A stretch of DNA of 62,930 bases from Desulfobacterales bacterium. GTDB taxonomy: Bacteria; Desulfobacterota; Desulfobacteria; Desulfobacterales; Desulfosalsimonadaceae. Both the position numbers and the translations under genes were made by a program. Below the pieces are notes generated by a model. It worked only from the letters and a program-made list of their open reading frames with translations. It made no database searches and was not told the DNA's origin. Shown here in pieces: positions 25,301 through 32,349 of the stretch; the first letter of the stretch is position 1, and each line of letters begins with the position of its first letter. The stretch is from assembly GCA_018335195.1 (NCBI GenBank), contig JAGXKN010000018.1, positions 1-62,930 of the forward strand. Direction: 5' to 3'.

Positions 25301-27498
25301 AAAATCCCGTAAGCACGGGTTCCGGATGTTTCAAGCAGGCCGTCATTTTCAACACTTACATCTCCGCCGAAGCCGCCGGCAGCCCCTTCTCCGCCGAGGC
25401 TGGCAAAAAGCCCGAATTCACCGCCCCCGCTGCCGCCCCCGCCACCGATACTCTGGGCAAGAATCGCATGACTGTGATCACCGCTTGTTATTACACTTCC
25501 GCCTGCCAAGTTTATAACCTCGACATCTCCGCCGCTTCCGCCGCTGTTGCCATCCCCGCCAAAAGAACAAAACAGCCCCCAGTTCGAGCCCCCGGAGCCG
25601 CCGACACTCTGGGCATACAGACCGTAAGCGGTAAGCCCGGAAGTTTCAATATCCCCGCTGCTGTGCAGGGTAACCCTGCCGCCGTCGGTTGCCTGTCCGC
25701 CTGCACCGGGATCGCCCCACAGCCAGCCGCCGCTGCCGCCGTCACCGGCATTTCCGCCCAGGCTCTTGGCCCAGATGCCATGGGCCTTGTCCCCCTCAGT
25801 TGTAACATGCCAACTACCGTTGACATCAACGATGCCGCCCCTGCCGCCATATCCGCCCATACCGCCGCTCATGGCGCCGCCGGTGCTTCCGCCGGCACCG
25901 CCGTTGCCCCCGCCGCTCAGTGCCACGATACCACTGGCGTAATCACCCCGGGTTTCAATATCGGCACTTCCGCTGACCGCAACCTCACCGCCGTCACCTC
26001 CGGTGCCGCCCCGACTGCCATCCCGATAGGCCACCCCGTCGCCCCCGGGTCCCCCTTCCCCGCCGGCGCTGATCGCCGAGATACCGCTGGATTTGTCCTG
26101 GCCTGTTACAATGCGGCCGTCTGCACTGATGTTTATGTCTCCGGGTGATTCCCCATCCCCGCCTTCGGTAGGCGCACTTTCCCAGAACAAATAAAATGTC
26201 GAGTCCGCTCCCGGTGCACCCTCGCCACCGATACTGTACGCATGAATCCCGTGGGATTCTTCTCCCCGTGTTTCAATGTTTCCATCGCTGTTGACGGTTA
26301 TTGTTCCGCCGGCGCCGCCGCTTGTTGCATGGGCCAGCAAACCGTCGACATAGCCCTGCAGATCGGGAAAAACTGTTGGATTGTTATCATCCGCCGGTTT
26401 TGTGCTTAACCCAAAGCTGTCAAATTCCGCAACCCTTATCTCTTCAAGGCTGCCGTCCTCATTATTGTGATAAAGGACGACAATCAGCCTGCCGTCATCG
26501 GTACGCGAGTCCCCCTCTCCCTGGCCCTCAATTGTGTAATTGGCGGCTATGGCACATGACTCGTGTTCTTCAAGCAATTGGTCGATTTCACCTTCACTAA
26601 AGCTAAGGGAATAGGTTCCGTCCGTTCCGATGAGGAAAGTCCCGTGCTCGATTACGTTTTCATCGTCGTCTGTAACCGGGTTTCCCTCCTCGTCAATGAG
26701 GTAGCCGCGTACTTGCGCATCTCCCTGTTCATTAAAATCGATTGCAGTATCCCCGGAGTCCCGGACTTCAGTAACCTCAAAAGAAAAATCATTCTCGTCA
26801 AAGCTCTCAAGCGCATTGATCACGGAGTCTGGATAGCCGCCGCTGGCGCTGTATGCATGAATACCATTCGCCTTGTAACCGTCGGTCGTAATTTCGCTAT
26901 AGCTGTTGATCTCCACCCGACCGCCAGCTACCGCAGGATTTTCCCCGACAAGCGGAACCCCGAGAAAAGGATCGGCATCTCCGGTGCTCTGCGGATCCCC
27001 GACGGCGATCCCGGCAACTCCGAAAGCATCCGCGCCCATAGTTACAATGGACAACGCATCCTCGCCGGTGCCGCTGTTGACGATCACATTACCGCCCTGA
27101 TCATTTTTAAAATAAATTCCGGAAACACCCGTGTTCGGCCGGATCGGCAAAAACAGGTCATGCACATCAAGGATTGTTGCCGGCGGAGAACTGAAATCAG
27201 AAGCACTCGAAATGCCCCCGGACTGGTCACCCGTGCATGTAACGACACCGTCCGGTCCTACAGTGCAGGGATCCGGGCCGGCCTGCACGAAAAGCGGCCA
27301 GGCTGCACAAATAAGAGCCGCTGTCAAAATACCTGAAATTTGTTTTTGTATCGGCCTGCCAATTATGATCATGGTGCGCATCCGGGAAATCATCCGGGAA
27401 TCGAGGGAGGTGATTTTTGGGGCAGGAAAAAATGACCCGGGAACACTTTTTAAAAACCGCAGAAAAAATAATTTTAAAGGTCCTCTCGCATCATTCAT
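22369..27498 (-). CDS. Autotransporter adhesin with glycine-rich repeats
   Basis: 1709 residues, type V secreted surface protein. An extended signal peptide of about 73 residues ends at LICAAWPLFVQA. The passenger (about 75-1400) holds about fourteen copies of a unit with the core GIFAQSVGGGGGxGG, spaced 45-110 residues, beginning as GIHAYSASGG and ending as VIAQSEGTAG. Each is preceded by a G(D/E)xAHGI-like turn, suggesting a beta-helix stalk. The last 300 residues form the outer-membrane autotransporter beta-barrel (GFWFNAFSNWGDQDAEDGY onward), ending in IRFTF with the expected terminal phenylalanine. ATG at 27498 follows AAGGAGGG. The gene sits behind a GEMM-like riboswitch, so expression probably follows a cyclic dinucleotide, fitting a role in adhesion or biofilm. 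Confidence 0.92.
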   Translation of the reverse strand: MNDARGPLKLFFLRFLKSVPGSFFPAPKITSLDSRMISRMRTMIIIGRPIQKQISGILTAALICAAWPLFVQAGPDPCTVGPDGVVTCTGDQSGGISSASDFSSPPATILDVHDLFLPIRPNTGVSGIYFKNDQGGNVIVNSGTGEDALSIVTMGADAFGVAGIAVGDPQSTGDADPFLGVPLVGENPAVAGGRVEINSYSEITTDGYKANGIHAYSASGGYPDSVINALESFDENDFSFEVTEVRDSGDTAIDFNEQGDAQVRGYLIDEEGNPVTDDDENVIEHGTFLIGTDGTYSLSFSEGEIDQLLEEHESCAIAANYTIEGQGEGDSRTDDGRLIVVLYHNNEDGSLEEIRVAEFDSFGLSTKPADDNNPTVFPDLQGYVDGLLAHATSGGAGGTITVNSDGNIETRGEESHGIHAYSIGGEGAPGADSTFYLFWESAPTEGGDGESPGDINISADGRIVTGQDKSSGISAISAGGEGGPGGDGVAYRDGSRGGTGGDGGEVAVSGSADIETRGDYASGIVALSGGGNGGAGGSTGGAMSGGMGGYGGRGGIVDVNGSWHVTTEGDKAHGIWAKSLGGNAGDGGSGGWLWGDPGAGGQATDGGRVTLHSSGDIETSGLTAYGLYAQSVGGSGGSNWGLFCSFGGDGNSGGSGGDVEVINLAGGSVITSGDHSHAILAQSIGGGGGSGGGEFGLFASLGGEGAAGGFGGDVSVENDGLLETSGTRAYGIFAQSVGGGGGSGGDARSMILSIDPSNWVPAEGPPDPTSFSVGATMSLGGSGGAASHGGTVFVENQGGIMTRGADAFGILAQSVGGGGGVGGSGYHGLDLEDFGVPEEYAQYQDLLPVQDDSDLDITLGGTGGGGGDGDDVDVTNNGDINTFGAGALAILAQSIGGGGGLAGVGATGGDGSVGLGGNGGLGGDGGSVAVDLSGSIHTRGVAAHGIFAQSVGGGGGYAGNIDRGVTEFGINAAMGGDGGDAGNGGDIFSNSEGDIITEGDAAIGVFAQSVGGGGGLGGEVGFGLGFAGSVGGAGDGGRVEVDHSGNITTYGDNAHGIFAQSVGGQYYGGDVIVTVSGDITVHGEGALPVIAQSEGTAGRRNIDINHAGGTITGGSASAVSLLGGIDNTFTNHGVITTAAGITGTAVSATTGNDTIHNHGTIIGSVDLGEGSNSFHNYGLGVFESGASIDLGRDNTFINEGLFSPGGSGNPVATVLGSNFEQGGSGTFLAEVFTDGNHDTLHVTDGSARLAGTLQVAREQGLYYDGTTYSIIEAQGGEGISGSFSSLVVPERKPLLGFDVNQRDHSVEVAVDAPRNTTVATNRVERATADYLDRITPTASGDLLDVLGEFQSLSRSEFREAFSSLSPDSYDSGTKTTYRIGREFTGAVQQRMGTVRSYLHAQGATRNEPVLLAYNGSLADLGRLYSSADLSQVQGEAGFWFNAFSNWGDQDAEDGYTGYDYFSRGGALGFDGLTDNLIVGLSAGLSRADLDFDRNRGESRIDNFSGAFYGSYFTKRFYLEGSLAYGMNRYDNKRNASVGSISGTAESEHDGDLFSADFGGNYMFDAGKWQAGPYGNIAYSYLREDGFIETGAGGINLIMEKTSTNALVSELGMRAFRVVYLKNGYILPELSAAWSYDFDIDDRLIRASYAGSPGASVSIKGPDVKKHGAVLAAGFTYGAQRGLSTSIQYQGEFREKYVSHGILGEIRFTF

Positions 27499-27746
27499 AA
27501 CTCCCTCCTTCTGTGCATTGCTTAGCCCTGAAATCCGGGGACAGGCGATTTATGCGCCGTATATAAATATATCCAACAAAAAAACTGGAATGCTGATACG
27601 GTCCGGGATCTTAAGCCGATGCGGTCTTATTGGCGTGATCCCAAATAACGGGTCATTCCGACACCGACTTCGGAATTTATAGAATCCCCGGCGGAGAAGC
27701 ATCTTTATGGGAAGCATGATTTGAGGTTAAATGCTTTGGAAGGCTT

Positions 27747-27797
27747 AAAAAAAGACAGCCGGACCGCCTTATTTTAATGGCAGTCCGGCTGTCTTTC
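27747..27797 (-). terminator. Intrinsic terminator overlapping the riboswitch
   Basis: On the minus strand AAAGACAGCCGGACTGCC pairs with GGCGGTCCGGCTGTCTTT (one mismatch) across a 10-base loop and is followed by a T-run (27753-27747). Its 5' arm is the 3' strand of the aptamer, so the two structures exclude each other. Ligand-bound aptamer should let transcription pass into the autotransporter gene. Confidence 0.88.
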
Positions 27798-27876
27798 TGT
27801 GCACACATGTAAAGCACAGCGATCAAAAGAGCCGTGACTTTCCGTCCCAATCTTACGACTGGTTTGGCTTTATCAT
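27779..27876 (-). promoter_or_regulatory. GEMM-type (cyclic-di-GMP-I-like) riboswitch aptamer, copy 1
   Basis: Minus-strand RNA starting near 27876. Elements in order: AAAGCCAAACC, a short stem AGTC-GTAA-GATT with a GNRA tetraloop, GGGACGGAAAGTCACGG, a variable arm, then AGCCGGACTGCC. This is the layout of GEMM-I (AAACC, tetraloop stem, GGGACGCAAAGCC, ACGGGUCU, AGCCGGGYUGCC). It departs at GCCAAACC (usual GGCAAACC) and GACGGAAAGTC (usual GACGCAAAGCC). Copy 2 has the same changes, so they are not sequencing errors. It precedes the autotransporter by about 250 bases. The ligand could be cyclic-di-GMP or a relative. Confidence 0.8.
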
Positions 27877-27882
27877 AATTTA

Positions 27883-27911
27883 TATATGATCCCGAAAAAA
27901 CAGGATGTCAA
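27883..27911 (-). promoter_or_regulatory. Sigma-70 promoter of the autotransporter leader
   Basis: TTGACA (27911-27906), exactly 17 bases, then CATATA (27888-27883). Start predicted near 27876, the first base of the aptamer. The same boxes and spacing precede riboswitch copy 2. A CCATCA-GT-TGATGG inverted repeat at 27946-27959 lies further upstream. Confidence 0.82.
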
Positions 27912-28001
27912 ATGTTTTGTTTATGTTTAACTGAAGCTTGACAGTTCCATCAGTTGATGGAGGCATAATTCCCTAAAAATATTGACCCGCATCCGGAAAT
28001 G

Positions 28002-29747
28002 GTAGTGCCAACAGACTGGGATAAAAAGCTTTCAATTCCAATTAATAAAATATAAATTGGGGGTGTCAAAAGAAAGGAGCCCCCATGTTCGCCAGAGTTA
28101 AAAAATCTGGAAAATATCAGTACTTGCAGATCGTCGAAAACACCAAGGTCAAGGGCAGGGTCCGCCAGCAGGTCATCGCCACTGTCGGCCGCCTGGATCA
28201 CCTCCAGGAAAAGGGGCGTGTAGAAACGCTGATCAAATCCCTGTCCCGATACTCTGAAAAAGCCATGCTGATTTTGACGGGGCACAGCGACCCGGATGCG
28301 GTTACAATCAAGATCGGCCCGGCCCTGATCTTTGAACGGCTGTGGAAAAACACCGGCATCAAGCAGGCCCTGCAGAAATTGCTCCGAGACCGCAAATTTG
28401 GGTTCGATGTGGAAAGAGCCGTGTTTCTTACCGTGTTTCACCGGCTGATGAGCGCCGGCTCGGATCGGTACTGCGAGCGCTGGCGGCGCGATTATGCCGT
28501 TGCCGGCACCGAAGATCTTGAACTTCACCATCTTTACCGCGCCATGGCGTTTTTGGGAGAGGCCCCTGGCGATCAGAGCCGGGCTTCGGATCTGGCCCCC
28601 AGGTGCAACAAGGACCTGGTTGAAGAAGAGATGTTTAAGACCTGGCGGAACCTGTTCACCGGCCTGGAGCTGGTCTTCTTTGATACCACCTCGATCTATT
28701 TTGAGGGCGAAGGCGGAGAAACCCTCGGAGAAAGAGGCTTTAGCAAGGATCACCGGCCGGATCTCAAGCAGATGATGGTCGGTGTGGTCATCGATGATGA
28801 GGGTCGGCCCATCTGTTGCGAGATGTGGCCCGGCAATACCGCAGATGTCACAAGTCTTGTGACCATCAGCGAACATATGCGGGAGCGATTTGGCATCAAG
28901 CGCTTCTGTATCGTGGCAGATCGGAGCATGATCAGCTCCGGCAACCTCAACTACCTGGAGGAAAACGGAATCCCGTATATCCTGGGCACCCGGATGCGAA
29001 AGGACAAGGAGGTCCGCGAGCAGGTACTCACCTGCGGTGGCCGCTACCGTGAGGTTCATCCCATCGGATCCGATGCCAAAGACCCATCGCCGCTCAAGGT
29101 AAAAGAGGTGCGCCACATGGACCGGCGCTACATCGTGTGCCTTAACGAACGGCAGGCTGCCAAAGACAGGCTGACCCGGGAGGCCATCATCGAGGCCCTC
29201 AAGGAAAAGATCCCGCAGGGCCCCAAGAGCCTGGTGGGCAACAAGGGATACCGCAGATATGTCCGGATCGAAAAGCACAGCGCTTCGATCGACTCTGAGA
29301 AAGTAAAAAGCGAGGCCCGTTTTGACGGCAAGTATATCCTGCGAACCAATACCGACCTGCCCGCTGACAAGGTCGCGATGAAGTACAAGGAGCTGTGGCA
29401 GGTCGAGCGGGTGTTCCGGGACATAAAATCCATGTTCGAAACCCGGCCCATCTTCCACCAGCGCGATGATACCATCCGCGGGCATGTCTTCTGCAGTTTT
29501 CTGGCCCTGGTCCTGCGCAAGGAGCTGGAGCGCAATCTGGAAAAGGCCGGTCACGTGTTTGAGTGGTCGCATATAAAACGGGATCTGCAGGCGCTGCAGG
29601 AGACCTACATAGAGGAAAACGGCAACAAGCTTGCGATTCGCAGCCGGGCAGAAGGCGTATGCGGCAAGGTGTTCCAGGCTGTCGGCATGGCGATGCCGCC
29701 GACAATCCGCGAAATTTAATGTGCGGTTTCTACAGTTTTGGCATGAG
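28002..29747 (+). mobile_element. IS1634-type (IS4 group) insertion sequence
   Basis: One intact transposase gene bounded by imperfect inverted ends (AGTGCCAACAGACTG on the left; complement of CATGCCAAAACTGTAG on the right). The 11-bp direct repeat GGTAGTGCCAA occurs at 28001-28011 and 29748-29758 and may be part of a target duplication; precise tips are uncertain. It lies between riboswitch copy 1 and the truncated TPR gene, and probably removed the N-terminal part of the latter. Confidence 0.7.
28085..29719 (+). CDS. IS1634-family transposase
   Basis: 544 residues, full family length. The N-terminus FARVKKSGKYQYLQIVENTK is typical. DDE residues are seen in FFDTTSIYFEGEG (first D, about residue 200), IVADRSMISSGN (second D, about 280) and the YREK-like block YKELWQVERVFRDIKSM (E, about 440). 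ATG at 28085 follows AAAGGAGC. The frame is open throughout, so the element may still move. The long antisense frame over this gene is not considered real. Confidence 0.92.
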   Translation: MFARVKKSGKYQYLQIVENTKVKGRVRQQVIATVGRLDHLQEKGRVETLIKSLSRYSEKAMLILTGHSDPDAVTIKIGPALIFERLWKNTGIKQALQKLLRDRKFGFDVERAVFLTVFHRLMSAGSDRYCERWRRDYAVAGTEDLELHHLYRAMAFLGEAPGDQSRASDLAPRCNKDLVEEEMFKTWRNLFTGLELVFFDTTSIYFEGEGGETLGERGFSKDHRPDLKQMMVGVVIDDEGRPICCEMWPGNTADVTSLVTISEHMRERFGIKRFCIVADRSMISSGNLNYLEENGIPYILGTRMRKDKEVREQVLTCGGRYREVHPIGSDAKDPSPLKVKEVRHMDRRYIVCLNERQAAKDRLTREAIIEALKEKIPQGPKSLVGNKGYRRYVRIEKHSASIDSEKVKSEARFDGKYILRTNTDLPADKVAMKYKELWQVERVFRDIKSMFETRPIFHQRDDTIRGHVFCSFLALVLRKELERNLEKAGHVFEWSHIKRDLQALQETYIEENGNKLAIRSRAEGVCGKVFQAVGMAMPPTIREI

Positions 29748-29786
29748 GGTAGTGCCAAAGACATTTTTGCGCCTTATATCTGACTG

Positions 29787-30431
29787 TTTTTAAAAAAGAT
29801 TACAAAATGCACTGTTAAAGATCAGTATAAAGGATATTTGCCTGAAGCCGAGCAGTATCTCGCGGAGGCGATGGCGTATTATGAAAAAGCGTCTATTGGT
29901 TTTTATGGACAAGTGGCAGCTGGATATCTGGGAAACACTTACAAGGACATGAGCAAATACAATAAAGCTCTGGGATTTATAAAAAAGTTTATTTCCATGA
30001 TTCAGGACACAAGGACGCTGTTGTCCTGGCACAACGTCTATAAATTATTCATGGTCAATGTCCATATTCTCAACAAGAAGAAGGATGTTGACCTACATGA
30101 GGTGGAAGATCTCATTGCATCTCATGAAAATAACCGGCTTGCGGCATGCGAAGCATTCGGGGCCCGTTTCATCGCAGAAATTTATATGCATATCGATGAT
30201 CATCAAATGATTGAGGCAGAATCATGGATAAACCACGCGATTGGCTTTAATACGAAATACGACACCGAGTGGGAATTGGCCCGGGACTATGTCGTCTATG
30301 CCGAGTGGTTCCTCAAGGGTGGGGACTCTCCAAAGGCAAGGGAGCAGCTCACAACGGCCATTGGTTTTTGCGAGAAATGCGGGGCTGACGGGTGGGTTGA
30401 AAAATATGAAAGGGACCTGGCAACGTTATAA
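29787..30431 (+). pseudogene. Orphan C-terminal TPR fragment of a cyclase/ATPase-type regulator
   Basis: About 214 codons open from just after the insertion sequence to a stop at 30431, with no good start; only TTG at 29838. It contains TPR-like helices (EAEQYLAEAMAYYEKASIGF, then YNKALGFIKKF) and ends CEKCGADGWVEKYERDLATL. That end matches the C-terminus of the large cyclase at 32350-35718 (MQECGADGWVKRYREALADL). It is therefore the tail of a second, paralogous cyclase whose front is gone. The rest of the gene is not found on the other side of the insertion, so a deletion accompanied or followed insertion. Confidence 0.7.
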
Positions 30432-30458
30432 GCAAAATATAAACTGCGTCAACTCCGG

Positions 30459-32303
30459 TCAAAACAGGCTCACCACCTCGTATTCGTCCACTCCTCTTTT
30501 AAATGTAACCTTTTCACCTTTTTGGATCAGCCCCTGCATCTTCTGATTCTGGGTCAGAACATATGCCTTAAATCCCCGTATTCCCTTTAACCTGGCGTAT
30601 TCCTCCATTCTCTGCTGCAGGGCTGTTCCCAGTCCAAGCCCCTGCCATTCCGGCTGGATCATATACGCCACTTCCGCAAGCTTGTCATCCGGATCAACAA
30701 AATAACATGAACAGCCAACCACCTTTTCATTTTCCGGGTCCCCGGTGACCGCGGTAAACGCCATCTGATTTTCATAGTCGACGTTGCAAAGCGGATCTGC
30801 CCGGCACTCGTCTAATGCCGGCAGATTGACAAAAAATCTCAAAAACACGTCCTCTTTGCGCATGTTATAGAAAACATCCTGAAGGCCCCGCACATCACTT
30901 GCCTTTGAAGGCCGGATGCGCACTTTATCACCTGATTTGAGCGCTATCTCGCGTTCTTCTTCTTCCGGATAGGCCATCCGGCTTTTTAATTTCTGCCCCT
31001 TTCGAACATAGCCCAGGCGGATTGCTTCTTCCAAAAGCCAGGGCCGAAATTCCGGATGGGCGATTTCTATGAGTGCAAGGGCTTTTTCCTGAATGGACTT
31101 GCAAAACAGGTAGGCACAGCCATATTCCGTAACCACATAATGAACGTCCGCCCGAGGGATGGTCACCCCTTCTCCTTCTCTCAGCAGGGGGCGAATCCGG
31201 GACGCTTTACTTTCATCTGTGGTCGAGGCAAGGCATATAATCGGTTTTCCGCCGGGTGAGGCGGCAGCAGCCCGAATAAAATCCGGCTGCACACAGATGC
31301 CGCTGTAAAGCTCTCCAGCGAACTGATCCGCACATACCTGCCCCATCAGATCGATACACAATGCCTGTGTCACCGAAACCAGTTGTTTTATACCACTCAA
31401 AATATCCGGCCTGCAAATATAGTCGATCGGATAAAAGGAAAAACGGGGATTGCGGTGGACAGAATCGTAAAGCCGCTTTGTCCCCATGCAATAGCTCGCT
31501 GCAATCGGGCCCGTAATAACGCCTTTTTCCATGAGATCGAGCACCGGCTCGGTGATGACATCGGAGTGGATGCTAAGGCCCTTGCGGTTGGTGAGATATT
31601 TCAGCATTTCATTCGGTATTCGTCCAATTCCGATATGAAGGGTCGAATTATCCCTCACAATCCGGGCCACATACCGGGCGATCTGTCTGGCAACAGCATC
31701 TGCCAATTCATGCACGTATTCGATAAGCGGCGTGTCCACTTCCACGAAATGATCGATCCGCTCTGCAGAAATGGTTGAATCACCGAGCGTGTAGGGCATG
31801 TTCGGATTTACTTCGGCAACAACATGCCCGGCTTTCAGAGCGGCCGCCCGGGTAATGTCCACAGATATCCCGAGGCTCACCCGGCCCTCCTCATCCGGCA
31901 GAGAGACCTGTATCAGGGCCACATTCACAGGGATCACCTCTTTTTCAATCAACTGCGGAAGATGGGCGATGGAGACCGGAACATATTGCGCTTTGCCCTG
32001 CTTGATCGCTTCCCGGCTGTCTGATCCGACGAAAAACACCTTGTGCCGGAATCGCGTTTCCGGAACACCGTCTTTTATCGGGATCGCCCCGTCGGTCAGA
32101 AAATGGAGCAGCCGGACATCATCAAGCCGGCCGCCCCTTTCTTCCAGGGCTTTTATCAACACCCTGGGCGTGGCGCAGGCGGAACCGACAAAGACCCTGT
32201 CTCCGGACTTTACAACTGAAACCGCCGCTTCGGGTGTCGACAGTTTATCTGCCAGCTTTTCAGCACCCTTTGTATCGGCTTTGTTTAAAATCCCGCTGCC
32301 CAT
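30459..32303 (-). CDS. Acetyl-CoA hydrolase/transferase fused to GNAT acetyltransferase
   Basis: 614 residues. About 20-440 form the acetyl-CoA hydrolase/CoA-transferase fold (start KLSTPEAAVSVVKSGDRVFV; LHIGIGRIPNEMLKYL; HSDVITEPVLDLM with the likely catalytic glutamate; IPRADVHYVVTEYGCAYL). About 460-614 are a GNAT domain with the acetyl-CoA loop QPEWQGLGLGTALQQRM. The first part moves CoA between acetyl-CoA and other acids. The second may acetylate a small molecule or protein. The fusion is known in deltaproteobacterial relatives, so it is not unique. ATG at 32303 follows AGGGGG. It lies 46 bp downstream of the cyclase regulator on the same strand and may share its riboswitch-controlled transcript. 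Confidence 0.9.
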   Translation of the reverse strand: MGSGILNKADTKGAEKLADKLSTPEAAVSVVKSGDRVFVGSACATPRVLIKALEERGGRLDDVRLLHFLTDGAIPIKDGVPETRFRHKVFFVGSDSREAIKQGKAQYVPVSIAHLPQLIEKEVIPVNVALIQVSLPDEEGRVSLGISVDITRAAALKAGHVVAEVNPNMPYTLGDSTISAERIDHFVEVDTPLIEYVHELADAVARQIARYVARIVRDNSTLHIGIGRIPNEMLKYLTNRKGLSIHSDVITEPVLDLMEKGVITGPIAASYCMGTKRLYDSVHRNPRFSFYPIDYICRPDILSGIKQLVSVTQALCIDLMGQVCADQFAGELYSGICVQPDFIRAAAASPGGKPIICLASTTDESKASRIRPLLREGEGVTIPRADVHYVVTEYGCAYLFCKSIQEKALALIEIAHPEFRPWLLEEAIRLGYVRKGQKLKSRMAYPEEEEREIALKSGDKVRIRPSKASDVRGLQDVFYNMRKEDVFLRFFVNLPALDECRADPLCNVDYENQMAFTAVTGDPENEKVVGCSCYFVDPDDKLAEVAYMIQPEWQGLGLGTALQQRMEEYARLKGIRGFKAYVLTQNQKMQGLIQKGEKVTFKRGVDEYEVVSLF

Positions 32304-32349
32304 AATAACCCCCTTTTGTCATGCTCATTTCAAGGATTCCGCAGCGCTG

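Noticed and set aside
24304-26148. Long alanine/proline-rich frames antisense to the autotransporter
   Set aside because: They arise from reading GGC/GCC-rich glycine repeats backwards; composition is low-complexity.
27950-29764. 604-codon open frame antisense to the IS1634 transposase
   Set aside because: The sense strand encodes a full transposase with all catalytic motifs; the antisense frame has no recognisable domains and reflects codon bias.
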